A DNA stretch of 64,000 bases from Bedellia somnulentella. Its lineage: Eukaryota; Arthropoda; Insecta; Lepidoptera; Bedelliidae. This document shows, piece by piece, positions 10,834 through 22,060 of the stretch. A model generated the notes under the pieces. The model was not told where the DNA came from and did not search any database. It worked only from the letters and a program-made list of their open reading frames with translations. The stretch's first letter is position 1. Every line of letters starts with the position of its first letter. The stretch is from assembly GCA_963576735.1 (NCBI GenBank), contig OY755187.1, positions 14,446,001 through 14,510,000 on the forward strand, given 5' to 3'. Made by a program: the position numbers and the translations under genes.

Positions 10834-10906
10834 TGGAGGCGCCGGGTATCGATCCCAGTACCTTTCGCATATTAAGCGAGCGCTCTACTATCTGAGCTAC
10901 GCCCCC
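10834..10906 (-). tRNA. Variant tRNA-Ala with AAU anticodon, probable pseudogene
   Basis: Same 73-base frame as the tRNA-Ala copies with a handful of changes. The anticodon loop is TTAATAT, so the anticodon reads AAU, which would decode isoleucine AUU. Anticodon stem CTCGC/GCGAA loses the C27-G43 pair. T stem CTGGG/CCCGG keeps pairing with one wobble. One D-loop G is now A. The G3:U70 alanine identity pair and the A and B boxes are intact and a long T-run follows. If transcribed and charged it would be an Ala tRNA with an Ile anticodon. The several substitutions favour a decaying copy. Confidence 0.8.
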
Positions 10907-11474
10907 AGATGTATACGCAAGTATAAATTGTATTGGTTCATTCAAGATAACATTAAAATATTACCCGATATTTGACTGATATGGAATCAAACTATAGAAG
11001 TTGTAAAATAATAAAAGGTGGATAGGTTAAGTCGTTATATCTGTAAAATTTCATTAATTAACAAGATTATTAATAAGAAAAATCACTGATTGTTTTGTTT
11101 TTAATTTTAAATAAGGTTCCAAACAAAGTTCTAATATCCGTCCACCTAGTTTTGATAAAAGAATATCGTATTGAAGTTGTCTTAGAACTACAACCTAAAT
11201 ACGTTAACTTTAAAAGGGTCTAAAAAGCAAATGCAACTGTACGTTACGGTGCAAATTGTACGTTACACATGAGTTACATGAATTTGCTTTCGTATATCGT
11301 TGCTCATCCTATATCTATACAACGTAATTTATATAGTAAAATTTAAAGTTATAAATATTACGTTTAAGAAATAGTGTTTCATTGAAGTATAGGCGAATGT
11401 CAAAAGAATGTTTTAGTGTTCTTAGTTATCAGAATTGCTACTGCACTATATCTTATCGATCGATATCTACTGCA
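10907..11474. other. Non-coding, nothing recognised
   Basis: AT-rich with no ORF, RNA or repeat that I can name. Confidence 0.5.
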
Positions 11475-12122
11475 TACACATACATACATACATATTCTCA
11501 CGCCGTCAGTTCCCATTGGGGTAGGCTGAGACTATCGATCGCCACTTCGTACGATCCTGACAAACCTCTCTAGCTTCGTTTACGTCCATCAATCTTTTCA
11601 TACGTGCTCTTTTATTCTTCATACTACGGACGCCTGCCTTTTTGAGCACACTCTCAATTTGGTCCAAGTGTGTTCTCCGTGGTCGTCCTCTACTAACATT
11701 ACCATCCACACTAGCTCTATAGATCCCTTTTACCAATTTTCTATCATCCATCCTCTATGTGCCCAAACCGTCTCAACATTCCTTTTTCTATCTTTCTTAC
11801 AATATCATCTTTCATTCCACACTTCCACGAATAACACTATTTCTCACTCTGTCACATAATCTAACATTACAAATTTTTCTGAGGGACCTCATCTCTACTG
11901 CATTCACTCTGCTCTCATGCTTCTTCTGCCACATCCAACATTCGCTTCCATACATAAGCGTAGGAACAAGAACAGCATCATGCACAGCCATTCGGGCCTT
12001 TTCAGACACCGATTGACTGGTCATTAAGCTATTCATTGCTCCATTTACCGCATTACCCTTTTTCACTCTTCTTTCAATGTCTTCATCACATTTTCCATCC
12101 CTTGTAAACAAACTTCCCAGAT
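11475..12122 (-). pseudogene. RTE-clade LINE 3' end, broken reverse transcriptase
   Basis: Minus-strand pieces read the C-terminal third of the RTE reverse transcriptase: 11812-12111 gives FTRDGKCDEDIERRVKKGNA and LMYGSECWMWQKKHE, and 11506-11751 gives DRKLVKGIYRASVDG, GRPRRTHLDQIE and WRSIVSAYPNGN. The two pieces lie in different frames, so at least one frameshift breaks the gene, and the 5' part is missing. The 3' end is GCGTGAGAATATGTATG with a TATG tail. Same family as the better copy at 13795. Confidence 0.88.
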
Positions 12123-12755
12123 ATCTACTGCTAGAAGAAGAAAATATCCGAATCCAGCTAATTATAAAAAAAAACTGCCTGCTTCTGCCGATCGTGTTTA
12201 TAAATTGCTGCTCTCCGACCTTGTAATTTTTGGCTTGGCACCTTTGTGTCTCACCATATTCGCTGGGGTTTTATATGTCTGACCTTTAATCCGCGCCTCA
12301 TTGAACTGTGATTAATTTCGGACATCTTTTGTTGCTGTTGTGTTGAAATCTCTTTTGTTTTTCATCATTTTGCTTCATCCGCAATTTCGCTAATGGAATT
12401 AGTAATGTAGCGAATATTAATCATTCTCAATTTACCATGGAGATATTCAATTGTGGTGTTTTTCGTGTTTTACTAATATATATTCCGTTTAAAGGAGGTA
12501 TTTCATGTCAATGTATTTATTTAAAGCCATTGAGAGGCACAATCCACTTAAGCACCACCCAGCAAGTATTGTATATAATAATAAATAAAGTATTTATTTC
12601 TCCCAAGACAAAGGTTTAAATTATAAAAAGTATACTATATGGCTTGTTAAATTCCTAATCGATAAACCTTTTTGGATTGCTTTTTTATTATTATTGGGTA
12701 TAGGATGGATTGTCACTAGTAATCACGTAAATAATCATCTGTATTACTATTTAAT
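12123..12755. other. Non-coding, nothing recognised
   Basis: No gene or named repeat seen. Confidence 0.45.
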
Positions 12756-13009
12756 GCCGTGTAGTGTCGGCTTAGAATAACACTACCCCATTTCTACCCG
12801 CGGGTGATCGTAAGAGGCGACTAAGGGTATAGGGGCTTTTTAAATGATTTTTGTTCGATGTGGTTGGAGACCCGTCACCAAAAACATTTATTATTACTAT
12901 CTTTTCCCCAATCAACTTCCAAAAGTGGCTGAGGAATTTCTCATTCCAAAGCTCTGGCTACCCCGTTAAGGGATTAATATCCGTGAGTATATGTATGTAT
13001 GTATGTATT
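12756..13009 (+). repeat. SINE-A copy, near full length
   Basis: Head GCCGTGTAGTGTCGGCTTAG, then CACTACCCCATTT, AAGAGGCGAC, CCAAAAGTGGCTGAGGAATT, GCTCTGGCTACCCC and tail GTATATGTATGTATGTATG. Confidence 0.88.
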
Positions 13010-13242
13010 ACTATTTATTAAAATGAAAATAAGACAAGGTTTTCAATTTGCTTTCACGTGTTGCTAATTTTTATATGTAGGTCGGATTCTAAGTTCAGAT
13101 ATTTCAAAACAAAATGTAGAAAAGTCCTTTTCCTCAACTCTATCTCAAATTTAACACAACTTAACCAATTTGAACAGTTTAATAAACATCTTTTTAATCA
13201 TTACAAGGATACAAAAGACCTGAAGTGTGTAATTTATTTAAA
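13010..13242. other. Short non-coding spacer between two SINE-A copies
   Basis: A 73-codon open frame from 13058 runs into the next SINE; it has no recognisable product. Confidence 0.4.
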
Positions 13243-13490
13243 TACATACATACATATACTCACGGCTATAAATCCCTAGAAGGGGTAGCCAGAGCTAAGG
13301 AATTAGAAACTCCTCAGCCACTTTAGGAAAGTTAAGTGAGGAAAAGATGGTAAAATAAAGGTTGTTGGTGATGGATCTCCAACCGCATCGCCCAAAAATC
13401 CTTTAAAAGCCCCAATTCCGTTAGTTGCCTCTTACATACACCCACCGAAAGAAATGGGGTAGTGCTATTCTAAGCCGACACTACACAGCA
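13243..13490 (-). repeat. SINE-A copy, near full length, opposite orientation
   Basis: Tail ACATACATACATATACTCAC at the left, then AGGGGTAGCCAGAGCTAAGG, CCAACCGCATCGCCC and head CTAAGCCGACACTACACAGC at the right. Confidence 0.88.
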
Positions 13491-13794
13491 CCAACAATTC
13501 CTGTGCCACCTGAGCACCAATTCGCTGTTCAGGTGGCACAGGAAGTGTATGACACATTTTTGTATGTTTTTTTATTGACTCTCGTTTTGTTCTTTTTTTT
13601 ATTTTATAATTAATTTATTTTAAATGTTGTTAAAATCAAGTTGAAAAATTTATGTTCTTTTTTTATGCCTACAATGGCGAATAAACGTTTTTCTTCTTCT
13701 TCTTAAAATTTCACTAGAGAGACACATCTACAACAAATAAAAATACTATGTTTTTTATAGAGCTTTATATATTTTGTATAAATAAATAGACTGC

Positions 13795-14534
13795 ATACAT
13801 ACATACATATTCTCACGCCGTTAGTTCCCATTGGGGTAGGCAGAGACTATCGATCGCCACTTTGTACGATCCTGGCAAACCTCTCTGGCTTCGTTTACAT
13901 CCATCAATCTTTTCATACATGCTCTTTTATTCTTCATACTGCGGACACCTGCCTTTTTGAGCACATGTTCTATTTGATCCAAATGTGTCCTCCGAGGTCG
14001 TCCTCTACTAACATTACCTTCCACATTGGCTCTATATATCTCTTTCACCAATTTACTGTCATCCATCCTCTCTATGTGCCCAAACCATCTCAACATTCCT
14101 TTTTCTATCTTTCTTACAATATCATCTTTTACACCACACCTTTCACGAATCACATCATTCCTCACACGATCACATAACCTTACATTACACACTTTTCTGA
14201 GGGATCTCATTTCTACTGCATTTACTCTGCTTTCATGCTTCTTCTGCCACACCCAACATTCACTGCCATACATAAGCGTAGGAACGAGGACAGCATCATG
14301 CACAGCCATTCGGGCCTTTTCGGACACCGATTGACTAGACATGAGACTATCCAGTGCTCCATTTACCGCATTACCCTTTTTTACTCTTCTTTCAATGTCT
14401 TCATCACACTTTCCATCCCTAGTAAACAAACTTCCCAGATATACGAACTCTTTCACTTGTTCCACTTTCTTACCATTGATCTCAATCACGCATTCAGTCA
14501 TATTCTCCTCTCTCTCAATAGACTGCATATAATT
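13795..14534 (-). mobile_element. 5'-truncated RTE-clade LINE
   Basis: The last 740 bases of an RTE element: a long open frame, a stop codon only about 25 bases before the tail, and a TATG microsatellite tail (rightmost in reading sense: GGCGTGAGAATATGTATGTA). The very short 3' UTR and simple-repeat tail are typical of the RTE clade. Other fragments are at 11475, 16914, 17112, 19250, 37114, 52597 and 57809. Confidence 0.88.
13821..14528 (-). CDS. RTE reverse transcriptase, C-terminal 235 residues
   Basis: The uninterrupted 235-codon frame is the thumb and C-terminal region of a non-LTR reverse transcriptase that copies the element's RNA into the genome. Visible: FVYLGSLFTRDGKCDEDIER just after the palm, LMYGSECWVWQKKHE, LRWFGHIERMDDSKL, GRPRRTHLDQIE and a terminal WRSIVSAYPNGN. 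The catalytic YxDD block and the N-terminal endonuclease are missing, so this copy cannot act. The first ATG is an internal Met of the parent protein. Order and motifs are those of RTE-type endonuclease-reverse transcriptases reported from butterflies. Confidence 0.85.
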   Translation of the reverse strand: MQSIEREENMTECVIEINGKKVEQVKEFVYLGSLFTRDGKCDEDIERRVKKGNAVNGALDSLMSSQSVSEKARMAVHDAVLVPTLMYGSECWVWQKKHESRVNAVEMRSLRKVCNVRLCDRVRNDVIRERCGVKDDIVRKIEKGMLRWFGHIERMDDSKLVKEIYRANVEGNVSRGRPRRTHLDQIEHVLKKAGVRSMKNKRACMKRLMDVNEAREVCQDRTKWRSIVSAYPNGN

Positions 14535-16774
14535 TATTTGCGGTTCAAATCACTCCAGAACTAGCTAAGTGAGATTAGATGTTTGCAGTGTGCTATGTGT
14601 ATCTAACTATTTCTCTTGCACACTGTAGCTTGGTTGGTCCTTTTGTATGTGCAATGATAATGAGTTGGCTATTGTTGCTACCCCCGCCCGGCTGCAAGGG
14701 TCCGCTCGGGGCACCCTCGGCTGCAGCATCCCTTATTGCGAACTTGCACCATTTCAATGCTTTAGAACCCTGGTACTTTTATTGCATATTCATGGACGTT
14801 TAGCATTCGCAAACAGACAATCTGTTTTTATGTCTCTGATGCGGCAGCTGAGTGGATTTTTGATGGTGACTTACATTTTATTGGAGTTTTTATAGCTCGC
14901 GTTTTTGCAATTAAATAGCTACAGAAAAACTGTAACAAAGTTATTTCAGTACTCCATTTAAAGTGTTTTTTGTATATGCATTCTATATTACTCAGTATAA
15001 GTGCTTCAGATATACCAAATGCATCTTATTTGTTAGTGTTTAAATCGATGTATTATTTACGGGGTAGAAACTTTACTTGAACGTGCTATGGAACTGTTCC
15101 GGGTAATTCTTACACATATCCCATTTACCGATGAAAGCTATGAACTAACCGCAGTGAATTGAATTTAAACGAAAACTATCCCTTTAAAATGGAGTAAATA
15201 ATTATTAAATAAAGAGAGGTAATAGAGAGCTTGTCATCATAAATAAAAGACGATAAAATTAAATAGATACAGAGAACACAAACATACGTTTTAATTTGAA
15301 AAATAACAAAAAAGACAATACCTATTTTTTTATCTGAGAATAAAGCGTTACGTTTGAAGTTAAAAGAGCTGTATCAACACATGTTGTCTCTATTTCTCCA
15401 AGAAACCGTAAAAAAAACTACAACACAAAAAGTGTAGGCGGAGCACATTTTTTTTCCAAAAAGGTGGTTGTCTATTTGAAAATTTTGGTTTCTTCTATGT
15501 TGCTATGGTGCCCTAATAGTAATTTTCACACTTTAACCCTTTATCCGTCCTAATTAACTTTATCAGATCGAAAATCGTCAACAATCTAACGTTTGAAAAG
15601 ATTATTTGAAGTGAAAAAAGTAATTTGTGGCCACGTTACGTAATAGTTTCTAATCAGGCTACCAGGGCTCCATAGCAAACCAAGTAGTGCATCGTCCCTA
15701 GGGTTGCAAAGCCGGGCCGGGACTTCAACTCAACCTAGCAGGAATAACGACGGATAGCAGAGATGTGTGTGTAAGTGTATGTATGCATGTGAAGTTCGTT
15801 ACGAACAAAACCAGAACTTTGTGTTTCAAAGCTGAGTTTATTAATAGACTATATATTTTTAAAATATAAAGAAACATATAATAATAGTTTCTAGCTGTTT
15901 CTATATAAATATTAATAGATTCTGTTTCCTTTACTTTCCTGAGGCTTGAAATATAGTTCCCATTCGCAATAGTAATTCTCCTGAGGAGAAGCTATAAAGC
16001 ATATCCATGGAATATTTTGTTTCAATTTCTCAGTCTTCTGCTAAGACACAACGACATGAATGAGTTATGAGGAACATCACGTGCGCTGTATGTATGACGC
16101 AAGGTCGTGACTTTTTAAAACGATCCCGCCTTCTTTGAAGGGGTAACGTCGAGACCCTCTTGTTTATGTTAGCCTAGTCAGTAGATCTTGGATATTCAAA
16201 TTTTTATTTGAGAGATTTCTCTTAGTTTTGAAACAGGTTTAACAAAATAGAGCATGAATGAGAACGAACACTTTTCTGCTACTGAGCTTTGTCGGGGTTT
16301 TTGTTTTTTATAGTATTTTAATCTGGGATGAAATTTTTGGTCCGGCAGGAAGGCGCGAACAGGAAGCGATGGCTGACGGGACCGTAATCATATTACCTAT
16401 CGACGGATACTAACGGCAATAGGGCTTTTCGGAAGAATTATGATTTATGTTTTTGAGTAATATCATTTTGTCATTGTATTATACAGCGTGTTAGTTTGAC
16501 GGCGATTGTTACTTCAATATTAATTCGTATATTAAAGTTTAATGCTTAATATCCACCATATGAAATAAACAAAAAGATTAAAACCGCTTTAGCAGAAAAA
16601 CTTACTTTCTCCATCAGATGGAAAACTGTGTTATCTACACTAGCCTAGCGCACACACTCCTACCCGTATAATGTCTCACCCACACACAGAGAACAGCGGG
16701 CGCGTCATGTGACCATCTAGTCTTGCGCACACTTGCTCGTGACCGTATAAACCGCACTATGACAGCAATGCAAT
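14535..16774. other. Long non-coding stretch, nothing firmly recognised
   Basis: A few short open frames (for example 14579-14895) without family resemblance. A G/C-richer island at about 15655-15745 stands out but I cannot assign it. No exon of the neurobeachin gene found here. Confidence 0.45.
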
Positions 16775-16905
16775 TTTTTTTTGAATTTCGCGGCTATGTT
16801 TGATTTTTCTTTGAACTTATCGCCGCGCCTGGTGAGGCTGTGGTCTTAGTCGCCTCGTATTTCAATCCAGTATTAAATATGGGGTAGTGTAATTCAAACA
16901 TTTTC
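16775..16905 (+). repeat. Unclassified repeat, first of a pair
   Basis: TTGAATTTCGCGGC, a TTTTTCT tract, GAACTTATCGCCGC, CCAGTATTAA and ATGGGGTAGTGTAATTCAAA occur in the same order at 17710-17815. Spacing is kept, so the two are copies of one family. Class unknown. Confidence 0.55.
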
Positions 16906-16913
16906 AAGTAAAA

Positions 16914-17024
16914 AGATTGATGGATGTAAACAAAGCTAGAGAGGTTTGCCAGTATCGTACGAAGTGGCGATCGATAGTCTCTGCCTACCCCAATGGAAAC
17001 TAATGGCGTGAGAATATGTATGTA
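16914..17024 (+). repeat. RTE 3' end fragment
   Basis: Reads the final codons of the RTE protein (KRLMDVNKAREVCQYRTKW) and its 3' end ATGGCGTGAGAATATGTATG. Confidence 0.85.
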
Positions 17025-17111
17025 AAAAATCTATCTCTATTAATTAACATCGACGATTATAACAAAACTGTCGTCCTAAATAATCAGCTACCGCTATTTT
17101 TGTTTTACTTT

Positions 17112-17166
17112 ACATCTCTGCCTCCCCAATGGGAAGTAACGGCGTGAGTATGTATGTAATGTATGT
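17112..17166 (+). repeat. RTE 3' tail fragment
   Basis: CTGCCTCCCCAATGGGAAGT then AACGGCGTGAGTATGTATGT; the last 50 bases of the RTE element only. Confidence 0.75.
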
Positions 17167-17709
17167 ACTTCATGAGCGTAAGATAATAAAGTTAAAAACA
17201 AATAGAGACCCTCGAAACGATGCATTTACGTGGCATAAAATAAAGTGCGCAAGAGATACCTATTCATTCATTTAACCAACATCGAAATTGGAGGAGTTCT
17301 TGGTGTTTACTAAACTCTCTCGGGGCTAAAGGGCTCTAAACGGGTGTATCTGTATTCTATCACAGTTAACTAAAGAATACGAATAAAAATAACTCACCCC
17401 GTTTTGATTGGCAGTGGTAGATTCGGCCGGGCTATCACCTTTATTTGCGCAAAACGCAGAAAATTTTGAGAATTAACATTATAAAACACCAACACTGAAC
17501 TTTGCTGGTTCGTGTACGCCATATTTACTCAACACAATCACAACACAAGATACTAAAACTGAACTCACACTCCGAAAATTAATGCGAAAAATCAAAGTGA
17601 CATCCAATCATAAGCGACACAAACACAATGAGCTACAAACAACTAACTTAGTACTAATACTGTTCCTTTGATAAAATGCCGATAAGCCCGCCCGACTTGA
17701 TACGTATGC

Positions 17710-17815
17710 AGATTTTGAATTTCGCGGCGATCGATGTTTACGAATTATGAATTTTTCTCTGAACATACTGCCGCATTCCAACGCAGTATTAACTATGGGG
17801 TAGTGTTATTCAAAT
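17710..17815 (+). repeat. Unclassified repeat, second of a pair
   Basis: Same block order as 16775-16905: TTGAATTTCGCGGC, AATTTTTCTCTGAAC, CTGCCGCATTCC, CAGTATTAACTATGGGGTAG, TTATTCAAA. Confidence 0.55.
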
Positions 17816-18794
17816 TTATCACGTCAAATAATAACATGTAAAAAATAAGAAGATATTAGAAGCTAAGTTCGATTGATTACTTTACTGGCCTTGATTTGAT
17901 TTGGCCGCCGGTTAAGGGTCACGGCGGGTCGCAGCTGTCAGCTGAGTTGCCCGCCTTGTCATCGCGTTTCACGCACACATTGAGCGTGTTGGTGTCAATA
18001 GTACTACTTTCTTAGTGCAAATTTTAACAAAATTTGAAAAAAAATAAGTGTGTTTTTTTTCAACGAATTCTGCCTCTATACGTGATAATTGTTCATACTT
18101 TTAATTTATCTTTTAATTGATTAATCATACTTTTCATTGATAACAGTCGTTACAATTACACCCTGTATTACCGAAATTCTGTCCATTCTTCAATAGTGGT
18201 TTAGGGAATACTTTCGAAATACGTATTTACTCTTCGTTTTCGTATTCATACCAAACTCATGTCAAAAACAAAATTATAAAGATGACCAGGAATTTATTCA
18301 CTATTATAATTCTTGCTGAATAAAATATACCTATCTTTTGTATGAATACTAGATATGATTAACTCAAAAAAAAAAACAATATCTATTAAATAAAAACAGT
18401 TTAAACTCGCTCAAAAATACAATGAATGCAGCATAAAACTAAAGAGAAAATAAATGTGTGTGCAGTGTAGATTACTTTCTAAGTCTTCAGTCATAAAAAA
18501 TAAAATATCATAGCGCATTACAGTGCAGCCTGCACAACCCCTCAACTGCAGGGATGTAATAACTTTGTTCAACTTATGCGTTCCTGGTAACTAGTGTGGT
18601 GTAACACGTGACGAGTGCCACTCCCACGCACAAAGTTTGTTTTACTGCTCTTTTTTTTCATACTTTGGTATCGTCCTTTTACTTTTTACTTTTTTTTTAG
18701 TTCCAGCTTCTATAGTTTATTCAATAGTTCTCACAATACGTATATTTTTTTTATATTACGAAACTGGATTTTGTAAATAAACATAACAATCATA
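17816..18794. other. Non-coding, nothing recognised
   Basis: No gene, RNA or named repeat seen. Confidence 0.45.
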
Positions 18795-18990
18795 CATGTA
18801 CTAACTAACGGCTATAAATATCAAAAAAGGGTTAACATGAGCTTCAGGTTTTGAGATTCCTATGCCACTTATAGATTACAATCGGGCCTCCAGCCACGTC
18901 GCCCAAAAGTCATTAAAAAGTTTCGAAACCCTAAGAAGCTGCAACAAAACCTGCGAGAAGAAATGGGTTATTGCTAGACAAACCAGACAT
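18795..18990 (-). repeat. Degraded SINE-A copy
   Basis: Minus-strand order is kept but eroded: CTAACGGCTATAAATATC, CCAGCCACGTCGCCC, AAAGTTTCGAAACCC, then GAGAAGAAATGGGTTATTGC. Confidence 0.55.
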
Positions 18991-19249
18991 AAACAGTTAA
19001 AATGCAACAATTCATAATGGAGTAAATAAAAAAATCTACCCTTATTTGGATAGCACTCTTCTATTTTTATGTTATCCTAGTGCTGTTACACCATGGGGGT
19101 GGAACTATCGTACGACAATTAATGTTTGCACATAGTGTTGTTCAACAGCTGCCTTGAATGCGATGGGGAAACTCAGCCGCCTATCGGTCGGTTTTAAAAC
19201 AAGGTTAACTGACATAGATATAAGCAAACCTTTTCTTTGATCGTTCTCA

Positions 19250-19304
19250 TACATACATACATATACTCACGCCGTTAATTCCCATTGGGGTAGGCAGAGA
19301 CTAT
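19250..19304 (-). repeat. RTE 3' tail fragment
   Basis: CATACATACATATACTCACG, CCGTTAATTCCCATTGGGG, TAGGCAGAGACTAT; the RTE 3' end only. Confidence 0.75.
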
Positions 19305-20244
19305 TTATTCATCTAACGATAAATATTAGATAAATAGAAAACGACAAACTTATTTCATTAGTCATTATTATATATGTTGCTGCTCGTATGGCCCTACCAG
19401 TGAGCTGTCGACTCTTACGACCCTAATTTAACTGTAGAAAGAGATGGATAGTCATACTATCTCATCGTATCACCGAAACGTAACATAAAGCCCCCATTAT
19501 AGTTTTGCGCGCTCTGCCCCTGGGGCCTGGTTTCTTTTTGTGGTCGTTTTTTCTTGTCCACAACCGGCTTGTAGGGACAAGGGAAGGGAACGCATGTAGT
19601 TCGTATTCTCAACATTTATGCTGCCCTAGTACTTAAAGCTCGTTCCGTGAAGAGAACAATAGGCCGGATTATTGATTTTTTTTTACTATATGATGATGAA
19701 GACATGCTTTTTAAAGTACCGTATATTCAAATAACGGGAAAAAACTGTCAATCATATTTTTTGTCGCAGAAATACCACTTTTTTTATAATATTTTGAGCA
19801 TTTATATATATTGCGGTTTTTTAATATTTTTTAGCCAATTTTATTTATATTGTTTTTTTCTTGCTGCGGAAACCAAATAATATAGGTATATTAAAAATAC
19901 AAAATTGTGGATAAAAAACCAATATTTGAAAGTCCCACTGAAGTGCTTTGTTATATTTAAATTAGTCCTATGAGTGATCGTTTGAAAACGAGTCCTTTTC
20001 TTCCTTCCATTCGTTATCCCAGTTTCGCGCAGAACAGGATGAAATTCCCGTGTTATTGATATCCTTACAACCAGGGTAGCATAGATACAGAATAGGTACT
20101 CTTATTTGCTGAACACAGCGAGGCGAACGTATTTCGCTTTTTGAAGCACTTACACAATCCACTGCGATTAATTTGATTGACATGTTGGTTCGCCTCGAGA
20201 GCTTTTTGTTGGATTGCGAATACTAATTTCAATTTTTGTTTCAG
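19305..20244 (+). other. Non-coding DNA before the first visible neurobeachin exon
   Basis: Ends in the splice acceptor TTTTTGTTTCAG directly before 20245, so at least the right part is intron. No upstream neurobeachin exon found by eye anywhere to the left. Confidence 0.6.
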
Positions 20245-20349
20245 TTGGTCGGCGGTGAATTTGATATGGAGTTGAATTTCGTCATACAAGATGCGCAAAA
20301 CATTCAACACATGCTCGAACTCCTAGACCACTGTCCACCGAGTCTTCAG
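20245..20349 (+). CDS. Nbea: Neurobeachin (rugose) exon 1 of 7 seen
   Basis: Encodes 35 residues in phase 0, [20 protein letters not shown], then [15 protein letters not shown]. Acceptor TTTCAG and donor CAG|GTAATT flank it. The [12 protein letters not shown] block is diagnostic of neurobeachin, a large BEACH-domain scaffold that binds protein kinase A and works in membrane-protein traffic and synapse function; the Drosophila orthologue is rugose. This part belongs to the N-terminal helical (armadillo-like) region, far from the BEACH domain. It joins 29690 without a phase break (LQ|AEIW). The preceding exon of the family lies outside the window or was not found. Confidence 0.95.
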
Positions 20350-20984
20350 GTAATTCATGTTATTTTGATTCCTAAATATTTTAGGTCATTGCTCTCTAGT
20401 TTTTTTTACCAAAGATTCAGGTACAAAACTGCAGCTCCGCCCCATTATCTTCGTCCTTTTTAAACACACTTATCAAACATGTTCTGTAGCTCCTTCCACG
20501 AAAGCAAAAAAAGACATTATACTTTTATTTTGCTCCCCGGTCGGTCTGACATCTGATTGGTTATTGCTTTTTAGTTTTTTTTATAATAAGAAACTTGCTT
20601 GGTCCTTTATACATCTTACGATGCTTTTGAATCCTGGTACCAAAGTAGATCAAGCTTAACCCTTTAGGTATTAAATGCAGATTTTATTCATGTTTTAGCC
20701 ATTTTTTAACTTAATCCAAGGGAATCTTCCCTTTCATTCATATTTCTCTCTCGTGAGGGCCCTTCTTATTCCTTTCATTTTATGAACTCCTGATACAAGA
20801 ACGAACTCATCGGAAGGGTTAAAATTATAACAGGTGCTGCCTGCGTACTTTTTTGTATTGGATCTTGGAGTAGCATTCTATGGAGTTTTTTTGAGAATGG
20901 AATACTGGGGTGCTTGCTGTTTAGATTAATTATAACATTACATTAGTAGTGAAAATTATATCAATAAGATATAACATAACATTA

Positions 20985-21060
20985 GGGGTTGGCAGAGGTA
21001 CTAATACTTCTGAACATCATGTGACTTTGTCACCTGGTGTTCAGAGTACCCACGTTTAAG
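20985..21060 (-). repeat. SINE-B fragment
   Basis: GGTTGGCAGAGGTACTAATA, then CATGTGACTTTGTCACCTGG and GTTCAGAGTACCCACG; reverse complement of the inner part of the full copy at 35156-35532. Confidence 0.65.
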
Positions 21061-21605
21061 ATATAAAAGCGTTAAAATTAATATAATCGTTGTCAGGGGC
21101 CGTGTTGAGATGCGTTTTATGAAATGACGTTACTTTATCGTGTCTGCACAAATTATAGTGATGTGAATTCAACTCTAGAAAGCATTAAAATAGTTGCAAA
21201 TGAAATGTCAAAACTAGAACCGAAATAGCTGCTGGATCGAATACAGAACGGACCTAGATTTGTTAACTGTGAGAGGGGCAAATAATAGTTTTTGAGAAGT
21301 AAGTACAAGGGCTGAGGTCCAAAAAACACTTTGTCGAGTGACCCCGTGATCGTCCCCTGGACCAGCCACTGGGCAAATAATTTCCACTATGGTTTAATTT
21401 TACTTAGGTATATTTTAACGCGGTATCAGTAGCTAAAATGGTAATAGATAAAGGAAAGAATTATTTTTTTGACACCTGCGGGGACCTCATATTTATTAGT
21501 AATGATCCCCACATGAGGTTTTCATGAACAAAAACATTCAAATTAGCTAAAATGGTTGAAAGCAGTAGTACAAGCTCAATTATGCAAGTAATATTAATAA
21601 GATAT

Positions 21606-21838
21606 GCTGTGTAGTGTCGGCTTAGAATAGCACTACCCCAATTCTTCCGGCGGGTGTACGTAAGAGGCGACTAACGGTATTGGGGCTTTAAAGGGATTTT
21701 TGGGCGATGCGGTTTGGAGACCCATCACCAACAACCTTTATTTTACCATCTTTTCAGGCAGAGGAATTTCTGATTCCTTAGCTCTGGCTACCCCATCTAG
21801 GGATTTATAGCCGTTAGTATATGTATGTATGTATGTAT
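21606..21838 (+). repeat. SINE-A copy
   Basis: Head GCTGTGTAGTGTCGGCTTAG to tail ATATGTATGTATGTATG, with a short gap near TTTTCAGGCAGAGGAATTTC. Confidence 0.88.
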
Positions 21839-22060
21839 CAATAAGAAGCTTTTCAAAACAGCAATAAATGTCGTTGGATCAAAATTCCTCACCACGGACC
21901 GACGCAAACCGGCTTACTCGTAATCCAGTATTTATCTTTGTTTTCAAGTTTAATTAATGAACGATTTGAAACAATTCAACTTGGTTAAACATCGGTTCTA
22001 AAACTGGATTTACTTTATGTCGCCCGGATATTCTGGTTGGTCATTTATTGAATTATGGTG

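Noticed and set aside
14026..14564. Plus-strand frames of 100-110 codons across the RTE copy
   Set aside because: They are antisense to the RTE reverse transcriptase, and the same shadows recur at the other RTE copies.
1..20244. Search for the preceding neurobeachin exon (expected to end just before LVGGEFD)
   Set aside because: No stretch with the expected residues and splice sites was found by eye; it may lie outside the window or have been missed.
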